Assembly (NCBI GenBank): GCA_003443635.1
Contig: CP031964.1
Span: forward strand, 2,636,321-2,700,320
Length of the DNA stretch: 64,000 nt
Direction: 5' to 3'
Source of the DNA: Flavobacteriaceae bacterium
GTDB taxonomy: Bacteria > Bacteroidota > Bacteroidia > Flavobacteriales > Flavobacteriaceae
Shown here: in pieces, positions 39,230 to 49,686 of the stretch
How the letters are laid out: each line of letters starts with the position of its first letter
Numbering within the stretch: position 1 is the first letter of the stretch
Translations under genes and position numbers: made by a program
The notes under the pieces: model-generated
Databases searched by the model: none
Seen by the model: only the letters and a program-made list of their open reading frames with translations
What the model was told of the DNA's origin: nothing

Positions 39230-40120
39230 ATGAAATATTACATATCAATTATTACAATCTTATATTCAATAAGTTTTTACTCTCAAGAACAACAAACAAC
39301 TTTATATGGTGCTGTAACATATGATCATATTATAAAATCAGATGAAAGAAAAGAGTATAGAGTTTCTATAACATTACCTCCAGGTTTTAGTCCAAAATTA
39401 TCATATGAAACACTTTATTATTTAGATAGTTGGGGTTTAAAAGAACTGGTATGCGGTACATATGCATTAGCAAATCTTTCTGATTATGTTAAATCAATAA
39501 TTTTAGTTGGTATATCGACAAATGGTGACGAATATGATCATTATGTTCAAAGAGCTTTAGATTATACACCATCTCCTTTTCATACAGAATTAAACAATGG
39601 AATGATTATACAGTTAAATTCAAGAAATGGGCAAAGCTTTTCGATTGATTCATTAAATACTGGAGGGGCAAAAAAATTCATTAATTTTTTAGAAACCAAA
39701 GTTTTTAGTTTGGTTAAAGAAAAATACCCAAATGTCTCAGAAGTAAAAGGGCTTATTGGTCATTCACTTGGTGGCTTATTTGGGGTTTATGTTACTAATA
39801 AACGACCTGATATTTTTAAAAACTTAATTATTATTTCACCATCTATGTGGTGGAATAATAAAGAGTTATTCAATGATGAATTCGACAAAAACTATAAATC
39901 TATAAGTACAGAAATTAAAATGTATACTGCTATTGGCAGTAATGAAGATAAAAGATTAATTAAAGAACCTTTTTCTAAATTAAGTAATATTTTAAGTTCA
40001 ATAGAAAACACGAACTTCTCTTATAAAGTTAAATCATATGAAGGTCAAAATCACAATTCAGTTTTACTTCAAAGTATTTTTGACGGACTTATATATTTAT
40101 ATGGATTTAATAATAATTGA
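39230..40120 (+). CDS. Secreted alpha/beta hydrolase (esterase D / IroE-like)
   Basis: 296 aa with a short signal peptide (MKYYISIITILYSISFYSQ). Contains the nucleophile elbow 'GLIGHSLGGLFGVYV' and a late His in 'YEGQNHNSVLLQS'. The N-terminal 'YRVSITLPPGFSPKLSYETLYYLDSWG' matches the siderophore-esterase-like group, but the substrate is not shown. Single gene with 91 nt of AT-rich sequence ahead of it, ending 5 nt from the convergent guaB. Confidence 0.85.
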   Translation: MKYYISIITILYSISFYSQEQQTTLYGAVTYDHIIKSDERKEYRVSITLPPGFSPKLSYETLYYLDSWGLKELVCGTYALANLSDYVKSIILVGISTNGDEYDHYVQRALDYTPSPFHTELNNGMIIQLNSRNGQSFSIDSLNTGGAKKFINFLETKVFSLVKEKYPNVSEVKGLIGHSLGGLFGVYVTNKRPDIFKNLIIISPSMWWNNKELFNDEFDKNYKSISTEIKMYTAIGSNEDKRLIKEPFSKLSNILSSIENTNFSYKVKSYEGQNHNSVLLQSIFDGLIYLYGFNNN

Positions 40121-40125
40121 AAAGA

Positions 40126-41598
40126 TTACCTTCTACTATAATTAGGTGCTTCTTTAGTGATTGTTACATCATGAGGATGACTTTCATGTATCCCCGAAGC
40201 AGTAATTTTTATAAATTTTCCGCTTTCTTTTAATGTATCTATATCTTTAGCGCCACAATATCCCATTCCTGCTCTTAATCCTCCAACAAATTGGTGGATA
40301 CTTTCGTATAATTCACCTTTATATGGTACACGTCCTACAATACCTTCTGGCACTAGTTTTTTAATATCGTCTTCTACATCCTGGAAATAACGGTCTTTAC
40401 TACCTTGCTTCATCGCCTCAACAGACCCCATCCCGCGATACGATTTGAACTTACGTCCTTCATAAATTATAGTTTCTCCAGGAGATTCTTTTGTTCCTGC
40501 TAAAAGCGATCCTAACATTACTGTATCTGCACCTGCTGCAATAGCTTTAGGAATATCTCCTGTATAACGGATACCTCCATCTGCAATAACAGGAACTCCG
40601 CTACCTTTTATAGCTTCTGCGACTTCTAATACTGCTGAAAATTGAGGAAATCCTACACCTGCAACTACACGTGTTGTACAAATAGACCCTGGGCCTATAC
40701 CCACTTTTACAGCGTCTGCACCAGCTTCTACCAAATATTTAGCGGCTTCGCCTGTAGCTATATTACCTACAATTACTTCTAGAGTTGGGAATTTCTTTTT
40801 TATTGATTTTAAAATAGTAATTACTCCTTTTGTATGTCCATGCGCAGTATCTATCACTACGGCATCTACATCTGCATTGACTAATGCTTCTGCTCTATTA
40901 ACAGCATCACCTGTTACACCAATAGCAGCTGCAACTCGTAAACGCCCATAAGAATCTTTATTTGCAATCGGTTTCTGTGTTACTTTAGTAATGTCTCTAA
41001 ACGTAATAAGACCAACTAATTTATTGCCTTTAACAATCAATAGTTTTTCAATCTTATTCTCTTGTAATATTTTTTCTGCATCTTTTAACGAAGTGCCTTC
41101 CGGAGCAGTCACTAAATTTTCGCTAGTCATCACTTCGATAATCGGACGCTCATTTTGATGTTCAAAACGTAAATCACGATTGGTAACAATACCTTTCAAA
41201 ACTCCATTATCATCAACAATAGGAATACCGCCAATACTATGCTCTCTCATTGCATTATTAGCATCAGATACAATAGCATCCATTGGTAAGGTTACAGGAT
41301 CGATAATCATTCCGCTTTCTGCACGCTTTACTTTACGCACTTTAGCAGCTTGCTGGTCAATTGTCATATTTTTATGCAATACACCAATACCACCTTCACG
41401 TGCCATTGCTATTGCCATTTTACTTTCCGTTACCGTATCCATAGCTGCAGAAACCACAGGAATGTTTATGGTAATATTTCTCGTAAATTTTGTTTGAATA
41501 CTGACTTCTCTTGGAAGAATTTCTGAGTAAGCAGGGACTAAGAGTACGTCATCATAAGTAAGACCTTCTCCTAGTATTTTATTTTGATGTGCGATCAT
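40126..41598 (-). CDS. guaB: Inosine-5'-monophosphate dehydrogenase
   Basis: 490 aa from ATG 41598 ([29 protein letters not shown]). A longer frame opens at 41634, but that ATG lies on a -7-like TAGATTTG (ATGC-TTAGATTTG), so it is probably promoter DNA. Catalytic loop '[17 protein letters not shown]' with the active Cys; two CBS domains (about 95-210) between barrel halves; flap '[15 protein letters not shown]'. It makes XMP from IMP for guanine nucleotide synthesis. Length fits the family once the inner start is used. Confidence 0.96.
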   Translation of the reverse strand: MIAHQNKILGEGLTYDDVLLVPAYSEILPREVSIQTKFTRNITINIPVVSAAMDTVTESKMAIAMAREGGIGVLHKNMTIDQQAAKVRKVKRAESGMIIDPVTLPMDAIVSDANNAMREHSIGGIPIVDDNGVLKGIVTNRDLRFEHQNERPIIEVMTSENLVTAPEGTSLKDAEKILQENKIEKLLIVKGNKLVGLITFRDITKVTQKPIANKDSYGRLRVAAAIGVTGDAVNRAEALVNADVDAVVIDTAHGHTKGVITILKSIKKKFPTLEVIVGNIATGEAAKYLVEAGADAVKVGIGPGSICTTRVVAGVGFPQFSAVLEVAEAIKGSGVPVIADGGIRYTGDIPKAIAAGADTVMLGSLLAGTKESPGETIIYEGRKFKSYRGMGSVEAMKQGSKDRYFQDVEDDIKKLVPEGIVGRVPYKGELYESIHQFVGGLRAGMGYCGAKDIDTLKESGKFIKITASGIHESHPHDVTITKEAPNYSRR

Positions 41599-41706
41599 TG
41601 CAATTACATTATAATTGCGTGCAAATCTAAGCATTTTTTTTGACTTAAAGCTTTATAAATGCTTAATGAAATTTTAAATGTTATGAATTGTAAGTAAGAT
41701 TATTTT

Positions 41707-42207
41707 CTATTCTTCTTGAGCAGAAATCATTGTATTAATATCTCTATCAAATAAATATTGTCCAGATTTATCATCTCCAATAATATTCAATTTATCTAAC
41801 AATGTTCTTGCTACTGATTCTTCTTCTAATTGTTCTGTAACATACCATTGCATAAAATTATGAACATTATAATCTTTATGTTGAAGGCATTCATATATGA
41901 TATGATTAATTTGTTCAGTAACAAAAATCTCACTATTTAAAAATAATTCAAACAAAGCGTTTAATGATTGGTATTCTCCATCTGGTTGTTCAATTTGAGG
42001 AATAATTGCATTACCACTACGTTCGTTTATAAACTTGACAAGTTTAGTCATATGTAAACGTTCTTCTTCAGATTGTGCATAGAAAAACTCTGCAACACCA
42101 TTATATCCTTTTGCATCTGCCCATGAAGCCATCGCTAAATATTGAATAGAAGCATTCGCTTCATATTTTACTTGATCATTTAATAATTTTTCAATTTCTG
42201 GAGTCAT
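41707..42207 (-). CDS. Ferritin
   Basis: 166 aa four-helix bundle, start MTPEIEKLLNDQVKYEANASIQYLAMASWADAKG. The ferroxidase ligands are visible in 'EANASIQYL' (Glu), 'EERLHMTKLVKF' (Glu, His) and 'ITVTEQINHIIYEC'-type positions ('FVTEQINHII', 'YVTEQLEEE'). It stores iron as ferrihydrite in a 24-mer. No haem-binding Met typical of bacterioferritin is evident. Single gene with the FMN-binding and porin genes upstream. Confidence 0.95.
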   Translation of the reverse strand: MTPEIEKLLNDQVKYEANASIQYLAMASWADAKGYNGVAEFFYAQSEEERLHMTKLVKFINERSGNAIIPQIEQPDGEYQSLNALFELFLNSEIFVTEQINHIIYECLQHKDYNVHNFMQWYVTEQLEEESVARTLLDKLNIIGDDKSGQYLFDRDINTMISAQEE

Positions 42208-42256
42208 AAATTTAATCTTTTCGCGAAGATAACTAAAAGCTAAATAATCTCTTTTA

Positions 42257-42748
42257 TTATTTAGATTTCTTTAGCAATTGATAACAAATAATAAATGTAG
42301 AACCGGTAAATGTAAGTGTCATTAAAGTTCCAGAAATCATTACAATATATTTAGCCCAAATTAATTCTTTCCAAATTAAATAAATACCTCCAAAAGTTAA
42401 AACAATAGAGATAAAAGGTTCAACTATTAAAGCTATTTTTAGTTTTTTATGAAGCTTGGTTATACTTAACAACCCTCCAACCAAAAAGAAAATTATTGAC
42501 ATTGATAAAATGTGATTATGAACTAACGTAAGCATTTCTTGTTCACTTTTTCTAAATTTCATCACTTCTACACTATCATCATCTTCATTTCCTAAATATT
42601 GTTCTTCAATACCATTAGGATCTGCAGACGAAGTTTCTTTAACAAATAACAAACCTGTATAAAACCCAATACTCAATACTACTATAAATGCTGCAATTAA
42701 TAATTTCAGCTCTTTAGGAAGAGTGTATATGAATCCGTTTATTTCCAT
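42257..42748 (-). CDS. Four-segment membrane protein, unknown
   Basis: 163 aa with four hydrophobic segments ('LLIAAFIVVLSIGFYTGLLFV', 'HILSMSIIFFLVGGLLSIT', 'IVEPFISIVLTFGGIYLIW', 'YIVMISGTLMTLTFTGSTFIICYQLL') and an acidic loop ('NEDDDSVEVMKFRKSEQEML'). A histidine at 'LVHNHIL' lies at the edge of segment two. It starts 1 nt after the FMN-binding protein gene, so the two are almost certainly made together and may form a redox pair; that is inference from position. Confidence 0.75.
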   Translation of the reverse strand: MEINGFIYTLPKELKLLIAAFIVVLSIGFYTGLLFVKETSSADPNGIEEQYLGNEDDDSVEVMKFRKSEQEMLTLVHNHILSMSIIFFLVGGLLSITKLHKKLKIALIVEPFISIVLTFGGIYLIWKELIWAKYIVMISGTLMTLTFTGSTFIICYQLLKKSK

Positions 42749-42749
42749 A

Positions 42750-43277
42750 TTAAATTACGTTTTCTGAATGAAGTATTTTTACTGTTTTTAGAAAGTTATT
42801 CATTGCATTGGTCATAGAACGCACAGAAATGGTTGCCCCAGAGATTGCAATTATATTTTCGCCATGAGCGAGTTTATCATTTTGAGTTTTTCCTATAAAT
42901 TGTTTTAGCCAACGCGTGCTTCCTATTTCGCCGCCATACTCTTCGCGGTAAATCAATACTTTTGTTTTAATTACTATTAAATCTTTATCTAAAAGTACTA
43001 AATAATCAAACTGTGCAGTTTTACTAGGTGCTTTATCAATAAAAGCGTAACCTAAAAAAGTATTATCATTTATTATTTTAAACAAGTTATCAGTTTCAAT
43101 TTTTGTAGGCAGTGTTTTGTTTAAAGCTTCAGTTATTGTAATATTTTCAAGTATATAACTTTCTATTTCAAATGTTTTTTTTAATTCTTTATCTAGTTTC
43201 TTTTTAATATTTTTTGGTAGTCCAAAAGCACTCAATAAAACCAATAAGTACATTAAAACAACAACTCTATTTTTCAT
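42750..43277 (-). CDS. FMN-binding domain protein (ApbE-type flavinylation motif)
   Basis: 175 aa with signal peptide MKNRVVVLMYLLVLLSAFG. The C-terminal domain is an FMN-binding domain as in NqrC/RnfG: 'LVLLDKDLIVIKTKVLIYREEYGGEIGSTRWLKQFIGK', then 'IIAISGATISVRSMTNAMNNFL'. The S-G-A-T motif carries the threonine to which ApbE attaches FMN; the usual Asp three residues before the Ser is Ile here. Expected outside the cytoplasm. Encoded with a membrane protein and, beyond a palindrome, a porin; a -7-like TACTTTTG (minus strand, 43282-43289) precedes it. Confidence 0.85.
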   Translation of the reverse strand: MKNRVVVLMYLLVLLSAFGLPKNIKKKLDKELKKTFEIESYILENITITEALNKTLPTKIETDNLFKIINDNTFLGYAFIDKAPSKTAQFDYLVLLDKDLIVIKTKVLIYREEYGGEIGSTRWLKQFIGKTQNDKLAHGENIIAISGATISVRSMTNAMNNFLKTVKILHSENVI

Positions 43278-43312
43278 TTTGCAAAAGTATTATTCTTATT
43301 TATTTTTAACCA

Positions 43313-43342
43313 CTATAGCCAAGTTAATTAACTTGGCTATAG
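43313..43342 (-). terminator. Perfect palindrome between porin and FMN-protein genes
   Basis: A 30-nt perfect palindrome, CTATAGCCAAGTTAA and its complement. It follows the porin stop on the minus strand but lacks a long T run, and it lies just upstream of the FMN-protein -7-like element. Terminator is the simpler reading; operator or attenuator is possible. Confidence 0.6.
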
Positions 43343-43376
43343 TTAGCGACTAAACTAATTCAATCATAATTAAAGA

Positions 43377-44555
43377 TTAGAACCACACACCTAATCCAAA
43401 ATTAAGTCTATTATCAACATTTCCTCCAGCTACAGCATTATCTCTAAACTGATAATCTCCTTTTAAAACTACTCCAGGAGCAAAATGATAGCTTAATCCA
43501 ACTGTTATATCATCTCTATCAAAAGCATCATTTTTAGTTAAGGCTCCTTCTGTATCTAAATGCGTATCAAATTCTTCATAACGTACAAATGCAAATAAAC
43601 GCTGTTCATTTGTTGACGGTAGTAAATTGTATGCACCCTCTAAATACCAACCCTGCACTTCACTACCTAAATCAAGACCTGTTAAATTGTTATATGCTTC
43701 AGTTCCGGAAAATGAACCATAAGTATATTGACCTCTAGCTGTAAATCGTTTGTAAGCATAACGAGCATCTAATCCTAATAAAGATACACCAATATTTGCG
43801 CCATCTAACTCTTCAATTTCATCTTCTGCCTGAGTATCTCCAAAATATCCTGATAATCCTAAACGAAGTCCTGGAATACCATAATAATCAAATTTAACAG
43901 ATAATGTTGGACTATCTACTGTAGATTGTATTGCGCGTTGTCTTCCTCCTCGAAGCCCATTACGTCCTTGAAGAAACCCGTTTACTCCACCATTACCATC
44001 ACTTTCGGTAGAACGGAATCCATTAAATATATAAGCTTGATATCCTAAAGATAAATCATTAAAACGACCCGAAACACCAAATCCAATTTCTCTCCATGTT
44101 GTTGGAATAATTGCATTATCTACAGCAGGGCGTTCAACACCGTTAAATGTTGTTGGTTCATGAAATTCATTAATAATACCAAAAGGTACTAGCATTAACC
44201 CTCCTCGTAAGTTTACATTAGGTGCTACGGCATAATTTATAAATGCTTGTTCAATAAATACTTCATTTACATGTTCAAACTCAACCTCAGTAACAAACTG
44301 TGTTTTCTCATTAAATTTGTATCCAAAAAGTAAAACTAAACGCTGTACATCTAATTCTCCGTTATCACCTTCTGGTTGATTATATGTTACTTCACCATAA
44401 GCACCAACAGTTACAGCTTTACCATAGTTTCCTGAAAGGATACGCTGTGCTGCATTTAATTGTTTTTGCGGATCAAAAGTTATTGAATCTTGTACAGTTT
44501 GAGCAAAACCTAATGTGCTTGCTAAAATAATTAAAAGTAATATTGGTTTTTTCAT
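43377..44555 (-). CDS. Porin, OprO/OprP-like outer-membrane barrel
   Basis: 392 aa with signal peptide MKKPILLLIILASTLGFAQ. Amphipathic strands throughout ('YGEVTYNQPEGDNGELDVQRLVLLFGYKFNEKTQFVTEVEFEHVNEVFIEQAFINYAV', 'LRGGLMLVPFGIINEFHEPTTFNGVERPAVDNAIIPTTWREIGFGVSGRF') and a C-terminal 'RLNFGLGVWF' ending in Phe, the barrel-insertion signal. The pattern fits phosphate-selective-porin-like proteins; the solute is unknown. Confidence 0.88.
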   Translation of the reverse strand: MKKPILLLIILASTLGFAQTVQDSITFDPQKQLNAAQRILSGNYGKAVTVGAYGEVTYNQPEGDNGELDVQRLVLLFGYKFNEKTQFVTEVEFEHVNEVFIEQAFINYAVAPNVNLRGGLMLVPFGIINEFHEPTTFNGVERPAVDNAIIPTTWREIGFGVSGRFNDLSLGYQAYIFNGFRSTESDGNGGVNGFLQGRNGLRGGRQRAIQSTVDSPTLSVKFDYYGIPGLRLGLSGYFGDTQAEDEIEELDGANIGVSLLGLDARYAYKRFTARGQYTYGSFSGTEAYNNLTGLDLGSEVQGWYLEGAYNLLPSTNEQRLFAFVRYEEFDTHLDTEGALTKNDAFDRDDITVGLSYHFAPGVVLKGDYQFRDNAVAGGNVDNRLNFGLGVWF

Positions 44556-44721
44556 TGTTTTTATTTAGACTTATTATAAATAATATATTTTTACAAGTGC
44601 AAATATAAACTCAAAAATGGATTCAACAAATTTTATTTAGATTAAATATAAATAATTTTTTAGCCTAATAACACTTAGAACACAACTATAACACTATCAA
44701 CAAGTTAAGTTTAAATATAAT

Positions 44722-45588
44722 TTAATGATACTGTGTAAATACTTTGGTGGCTTCATTATAAGCACTTTCAAAACTTAATGCATTTAAATTAGTTTCAGTT
44801 TTTTTTGAAGTAAAGTATGATAATAATTTTTCGGTTGGCATATTACCTGTCAATTCATCGGCTGCCATTGGACAACCGCCAAACCCTTGAATTGCGCCAT
44901 CAAAACGTTTGCATCCAGCTTTGTATGCTGCATCAACTTTTTCGAACCAAGAGGTAGGTGTGGTATGCAAATGGGCACCAAATTCAATATCTGAATATTG
45001 AGGTATTAAATTGGAAAATAGGTAATTTATATTTTCAGGGTTTGAAGTCCCAATAGTATCGCTTAAAGATAAAATTTTTACCCCCATTTTGCTTAAACGC
45101 TCAGTCCACTCACCTACGATATCTACATTCCAAGGATCGCCATATGGGTTACCAAACCCCATAGATAAGTAAGCAACAACTTCTTTATTATTCTGATCTG
45201 CAATATTTAAAATTTCTTGAAGCGTAACAACCGATTGCGCTATCGTTTTATGTGTATTACGCATTTGAAAGTTTTCTGAAATCGAAAATGGATATCCTAA
45301 ATATTTAATTTCGGAGTGTTTTGCGGCATCTGTTGCTCCTCTAGTATTAGCGATGATTGCAAGTAATTTACTTCTTGTTTTTGATAAATCTAATTGAGCC
45401 AGTACCTCAGCAGTATCAACCATTTGCGGTATTGCTTTAGGCGATACAAAACTTCCAAAATCTAACGTATCAAACCCTACACGAAGTAACGATTGAATGT
45501 ATTGTACTTTTTTCTCTGTAGGAATAAAGTCTTTAATGCCTTGCATTGCATCTCTCGGACATTCAATAATTTTAATTGTATCGGGCAT
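44722..45588 (-). CDS. Hydroxymethylglutaryl-CoA lyase
   Basis: 288 aa TIM-barrel of the HMGL-like family. Start region 'IIECPRDAMQGIKDFIPTEKKVQYIQSLLRVGFDTLDFGSFVSPKAIPQMVDT' carries the Arg-Asp metal/substrate site, and the family signature is 'CKRFDGAIQGFGGCPMAADELTGNM' with the catalytic Cys; 'LHTTPTSW' provides the metal His region. It cleaves HMG-CoA to acetyl-CoA and acetoacetate, the last step of leucine breakdown. Leucine dehydrogenase is encoded about 6 kb away on the same strand but not in the same transcript. Confidence 0.92.
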   Translation of the reverse strand: MPDTIKIIECPRDAMQGIKDFIPTEKKVQYIQSLLRVGFDTLDFGSFVSPKAIPQMVDTAEVLAQLDLSKTRSKLLAIIANTRGATDAAKHSEIKYLGYPFSISENFQMRNTHKTIAQSVVTLQEILNIADQNNKEVVAYLSMGFGNPYGDPWNVDIVGEWTERLSKMGVKILSLSDTIGTSNPENINYLFSNLIPQYSDIEFGAHLHTTPTSWFEKVDAAYKAGCKRFDGAIQGFGGCPMAADELTGNMPTEKLLSYFTSKKTETNLNALSFESAYNEATKVFTQYH

Positions 45589-45653
45589 ATTTCAATTTTA
45601 AAAGCAGTTAAAAATACTATTATTTTTATAAGAAAAATTAATCTAAAATATAA

Positions 45654-46274
45654 TTAAATTAATATAAAAATAGCTATTCCTATAAACACAATAATTTGTA
45701 GCCATTTTAAAGTTAAACTTACACGTTCGTTTTCTTTTAAATACTTAGAAATAGAGCCTGAAAGAATAGCGATTAAAGAGAAAACAACTAATGATACTAA
45801 CATAAATAAAAACCCTAAAACATAAAATTGAGTTACTGTACTTAATGTGTTACTAAACAGAAATCCTGGGAAAAAAGCCAAAAAAAACAAAGATACTTTG
45901 GGGTTTAATACATTCATTACAAAACCTTGTTTAAACAACTGAACAATAGTTTTTTTAGGAACAGAAGACAAAGTTACTTTTGAGTTGCTTTTATATACTC
46001 TATAAGCTAAAAATATAAGATATATGGCACCTAGCAATTTAATAACAAAAAATAAAGTCTCGTTTTTTTTAATAATGGCAGATACTCCAAAAGCAACTAA
46101 AGTAGTATGAATTAAACAACCAGATATTAATCCTGCTACAGTAGCGAGTCCAAATTTCTTTCCATTAGTAATACTTTGTATAAGCACATAAATATTATCT
46201 GGTCCAGGAGAGATTGCCAATACTGAGGTAGCAAATACAAATGATATTAAAGTTTCATAATTCAAACAGGTCAC
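45654..46274 (-). CDS. LysE/RhtB-family amino-acid exporter
   Basis: 206 aa with five to six membrane segments. Signature '[40 protein letters not shown]' and '[24 protein letters not shown]' (the NPK motif). Substrate not readable. Its ATG overlaps the pyrD stop by 4 nt, so it is translationally coupled to pyrD. Confidence 0.92.
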   Translation of the reverse strand: MTCLNYETLISFVFATSVLAISPGPDNIYVLIQSITNGKKFGLATVAGLISGCLIHTTLVAFGVSAIIKKNETLFFVIKLLGAIYLIFLAYRVYKSNSKVTLSSVPKKTIVQLFKQGFVMNVLNPKVSLFFLAFFPGFLFSNTLSTVTQFYVLGFLFMLVSLVVFSLIAILSGSISKYLKENERVSLTLKWLQIIVFIGIAIFILI

Positions 46275-47287
46275 CTTTTAAGGAGTGCTTTGTTTATATT
46301 CTTGATTAATCTTGGCCCTTCATAAATAAAACCTGTATAAATCTGTACTAAATCTGCACCAGCGTCAAGTTTTTCTATAGCATCTTTAGCAGTGTGTATC
46401 CCTCCTACTCCAATTATAGGGAATGCTTTATTACTTTTTTCTGCTAAAAATCGAATTACTTCAGTCGAGCGATTTGTTAATGGTTTTCCACTCAATCCTC
46501 CTATTTCTATTTTATTATCTGATTGTAATCCATCTCTAGAAATAGTGGTGTTTGTTGCTATTACTCCATCTATCTGAGTTTCTTTTACAATATCAATAAT
46601 ATCTAATAATTGCTCATTAGTTAAATCTGGGGCAATTTTTAATAAGATAGGTTTAGGACTATTTTTTTTAGCATTTTCTTGTTTTAAAACTTTTAAAAGA
46701 TCTGTTAATGGTTCTTTATCTTGGAGTGCTCTTAAATTAGGTGTATTTGGCGAGCTTACATTTACTACAAAATAATCTACATAGTCAAACAATGCTTCAA
46801 AACATATTTTATAATCTTCAACTGCAGATTCGTTAGGAGTTATTTTGTTTTTTCCAATATTACCTCCTATTAAAACAGTTTTATTTTGTTTTAAACGCTT
46901 AATAGCATCTGTAACACCTCCATTATTAAATCCCATTCTGTTAATAATCGCTTTATCTGCTTTTAATCTAAATAAACGTTTTTTAGGATTGCCATCTTGT
47001 GCTTTAGGTGTTAATGTTCCTATTTCTATAAATCCAAAACCAAAATTACTAAGTTCTCTAAATAGTTTTGCATCTTTATCAAAACCTGCTGCCAGCCCAA
47101 CAGGGTTTTTAAATTTTAATCCAAAAATGGTTCGCTCTAAGCGTTCATCTTTCACTTCGTATAAGCTCTTATATAATGATTTTACAAAAGGGATTTTTGA
47201 TGTTATTCGAATTAAAGCAAAAGTAAAATAATGCACTTTTTCAGGATCGAAACAAAAAAGTAGCGGACGAATTAATAGTTTATACAT
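46271..47287 (-). CDS. pyrD: Dihydroorotate dehydrogenase (quinone)
   Basis: 338 aa class 2 enzyme with the N-terminal membrane-associating helix region ([27 protein letters not shown]). FMN barrel blocks '[19 protein letters not shown]', '[22 protein letters not shown]', '[10 protein letters not shown]', '[16 protein letters not shown]' with the catalytic Ser, and '[35 protein letters not shown]'. It oxidises dihydroorotate to orotate and passes electrons to menaquinone. A minus-strand TACTTTTG at 47325-47332 is the likely -7 element. Confidence 0.96.
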   Translation of the reverse strand: MYKLLIRPLLFCFDPEKVHYFTFALIRITSKIPFVKSLYKSLYEVKDERLERTIFGLKFKNPVGLAAGFDKDAKLFRELSNFGFGFIEIGTLTPKAQDGNPKKRLFRLKADKAIINRMGFNNGGVTDAIKRLKQNKTVLIGGNIGKNKITPNESAVEDYKICFEALFDYVDYFVVNVSSPNTPNLRALQDKEPLTDLLKVLKQENAKKNSPKPILLKIAPDLTNEQLLDIIDIVKETQIDGVIATNTTISRDGLQSDNKIEIGGLSGKPLTNRSTEVIRFLAEKSNKAFPIIGVGGIHTAKDAIEKLDAGADLVQIYTGFIYEGPRLIKNINKALLKR

Positions 47288-47371
47288 TAAATTGTAGTTG
47301 GTTTAACATCAAAATTTATAAGCGCAAAAGTAACGCAAATCCCTTCAAGAAAAAAGAAACAAAGTTAAGAC

Positions 47372-47402
47372 TTGCCTCTTAGTAATGGGTTCGCTATTTT
47401 TG
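47372..47402 (+). promoter_or_regulatory. Promoter of pepT
   Basis: TTG (47372-47374), 20 nt, TATTTTTG (47395-47402), 19 nt before the pepT ATG. Consensus match; short leader. Confidence 0.7.
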
Positions 47403-47421
47403 GGTAAATTGAAAATTACGA

Positions 47422-48666
47422 ATGATAAATAAACAACATATAATAGATCGTTTTATAAGTTATATTACAATAGATACTGAAAGCGATCCTAATAGTAATA
47501 CAACACCTAGCACAGAAAAACAATGGGATTTAGCCAATAATTTAGTTAAAGAGTTAAAAGCTATAGGCATGTCTGATGTAAGTATTGACGAGAATGCCTA
47601 TATCATGGCAACATTACCTAGCAATGTTTCTCATAAAGTACCAACCATAGGGTTTATTTCTCATTTTGATACTTCACCAGACTTTACTGGAGCTAATGTA
47701 AACCCTCAAATTATTGAAAATTATGATGGAAAAACTATCGTTTTAAATAAGAAAGAGAACATTGTATTATCACCTGATTATTTTGAAGATCTATTACTTT
47801 ATAAAGGGCAAACATTAATTACCACAGATGGTACCACGCTTTTAGGAGCAGATGATAAAGCTGGGATCTGTGAAATTATAAGCGCTATGGAATACTTAAT
47901 ACAGCATCCAGAAATAAAACACGGTACTATAAAAGTTGGGTTTACTCCTGACGAAGAAATTGGTCGAGGTGCTCATAAGTTTGATGTTGAAAAATTTGGT
48001 GCAGAATGGGCATATACTATGGATGGTAGTCAGGTTGGAGAATTAGAATATGAAAATTTTAATGCAGCTGGTGCCAAAATAAAAATAAATGGTAAGATTG
48101 TACATCCTGGGTATGCTAAAGGAAAAATGATTAATTCGATGTATTATGCTTCTGAATTTATGAATGCTTTGCCTAAAAACGAAACCCCTGAACAAACTGA
48201 AGGTTATGAAGGTTTTTTTCACTTATATGCTATTAAGGGTGAAGTTGAAGAAACCAATTTGCAATACATTATTAGAGATCACGATAAAAACAAATTTGAA
48301 GCTCGTAAAGCTTTAATGCAAAAAGTAGCTGATGACATGAACGAAAAATACGAGAGTAATATCATCGATATCGAAATTACAGATCAATACTACAATATGA
48401 AAGAAAAAGTTGAACCTGTAATGCATATTGTAGATATTGCTGAAGAAGCAATGTTGCAATTAAATATTAAGCCTCTTATAAAAGCTATTAGAGGTGGAAC
48501 AGATGGTTCTCAACTAAGTTTTATGGGATTGCCATGCCCTAATATTTTTGCAGGCGGACATAATTTTCATGGACGTTACGAGTATGTTCCTGTAGAAAGT
48601 ATACAAAAAGCAACTCAAGTAATTTGTAAAATTGCAGAATTAACTGCTAAAAAATATAAATCTTAA
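47422..48666 (+). CDS. pepT: Peptidase T (tripeptide aminopeptidase)
   Basis: 414 aa M20 metallopeptidase. Metal and catalytic residues lie in '[12 protein letters not shown]' (His, Asp), '[14 protein letters not shown]' (Asp), '[16 protein letters not shown]' (Glu pair) and '[18 protein letters not shown]' (His). It releases N-terminal residues from tripeptides in the cytosol using two zinc ions. Normal length. The next gene begins 5 nt after its stop. Confidence 0.96.
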   Translation: MINKQHIIDRFISYITIDTESDPNSNTTPSTEKQWDLANNLVKELKAIGMSDVSIDENAYIMATLPSNVSHKVPTIGFISHFDTSPDFTGANVNPQIIENYDGKTIVLNKKENIVLSPDYFEDLLLYKGQTLITTDGTTLLGADDKAGICEIISAMEYLIQHPEIKHGTIKVGFTPDEEIGRGAHKFDVEKFGAEWAYTMDGSQVGELEYENFNAAGAKIKINGKIVHPGYAKGKMINSMYYASEFMNALPKNETPEQTEGYEGFFHLYAIKGEVEETNLQYIIRDHDKNKFEARKALMQKVADDMNEKYESNIIDIEITDQYYNMKEKVEPVMHIVDIAEEAMLQLNIKPLIKAIRGGTDGSQLSFMGLPCPNIFAGGHNFHGRYEYVPVESIQKATQVICKIAELTAKKYKS

Positions 48667-48671
48667 AGGTT

Positions 48672-49271
48672 ATGCAAAAAGTAGGTTCTGTTGAAGAATA
48701 TATTGAACGCCACGAAAACTATACTGAAGCTCTTACAGTTTTAAGAGATCTATTTAACACAACTGAATTAGTAGAAACTCTTAAATGGGGAGCTCCTACA
48801 TATACTATTAATAGTAAAAACGTTGTTGGTTTAGGGGCTTTTAAACATCATTTTGGGATATGGTTTTTTAATGGTGTGTTTTTAAAAGATGCTTCCAATG
48901 TTTTAGTAAATGCTCAAGAAGGTAAAACCAAAGCAATGCGACAATGGCGATTTACATCTATTGAAGAAATTAATAAAGATTTAGTAATGCTTTATATAAA
49001 TGAAGCTATAGAAAATCAGAAGTTAGGAAAAGAAATTAAAGTTGATCGCTCTAAAAAAGAAGTTATTATTCCTATTGAATTACAACGCGAATTAAAAACT
49101 GATTCAAAACTCAACACAGCTTTTGCAACTTTAACACCTTATAAACAACGTGAATATTGTGAATATATAGATACTGCAAAACAGGAAAAAACTAAATTAA
49201 ATCGTATAGAAAAAATGAAACCTATGATTATAAATGGTATAGGTTTAAACGATAAATACAAAAATTGTTAA
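48672..49271 (+). CDS. DUF1801 / YdeI-OmpD-associated family protein
   Basis: 199 aa. The N-terminal DUF1801 fold shows as 'VEEYIERHENYTEALTVLRDLFNTTELVETLKWGAPTYTINSKNVVGLGAFKHHFGIWFFNG'; the C-terminal part is the YdeI-type helical region ('PYKQREYCEYIDTAKQEKTKLNRIEKMKPMI'). Function poorly defined in the family. 5 nt after pepT and probably co-transcribed. Confidence 0.88.
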   Translation: MQKVGSVEEYIERHENYTEALTVLRDLFNTTELVETLKWGAPTYTINSKNVVGLGAFKHHFGIWFFNGVFLKDASNVLVNAQEGKTKAMRQWRFTSIEEINKDLVMLYINEAIENQKLGKEIKVDRSKKEVIIPIELQRELKTDSKLNTAFATLTPYKQREYCEYIDTAKQEKTKLNRIEKMKPMIINGIGLNDKYKNC

Positions 49272-49274
49272 ACT

Positions 49275-49305
49275 AAAAAGAGCTACTCGTTGAGTAGCTC
49301 TTTTT
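49275..49305. terminator. Bidirectional terminator
   Basis: AAAAAGAGCTACTC / GAGTAGCTCTTTTT with a 3-nt loop, between the convergent DUF1801 gene and yajC. Confidence 0.9.
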
Positions 49306-49325
49306 TTATACTATAAAATTAAAAC

Positions 49326-49622
49326 TTATTTTTTAGCAACGGTTGCTGGTGTATTAAGTTTCATGCTCATTTCCATAGAAATTGCCGAACGTTCAAACTT
49401 AATTTTACCTGCTAGAGTTTCTATAACACAAGAGCGATCTTTATCATTTAGTTCTAAAACTTTTCCGTGCATTCCACTTTTTGTTACAACTCTATCTCCT
49501 TTTTTTAATTCAGCTGCAAAAGCTTTCTCTTTTTTTGCGCGTTTCATTTGCGGTGCAATCATAAAGAAATACACAACTGCAAACATTAATATAAAAGGTG
49601 CAAAAGAACTTAATCCTTCCAT
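49326..49622 (-). CDS. yajC: Preprotein translocase subunit YajC
   Basis: 98 aa: one membrane segment ('FAPFILMFAVVYFFMIAPQMKRAKKEKAF') and a cytosolic domain 'LKKGDRVVTKSGMHGKVLEL', diagnostic for YajC. It associates with SecDF. Downstream of the DUF1573 gene and nusB on the same strand, an arrangement common in flavobacteria. Confidence 0.95.
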   Translation of the reverse strand: MEGLSSFAPFILMFAVVYFFMIAPQMKRAKKEKAFAAELKKGDRVVTKSGMHGKVLELNDKDRSCVIETLAGKIKFERSAISMEMSMKLNTPATVAKK

Positions 49623-49686
49623 TTATTATTATTTATTGCCTAATTAAATAAGCTATTTATTTTTAAATTATTTTTTAATTGGAAAA

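Noticed and set aside
41599..41634. 12-residue extension of guaB
   Set aside because: The outer ATG lies on a -7-like element, and the family N-terminus starts at the inner ATG.
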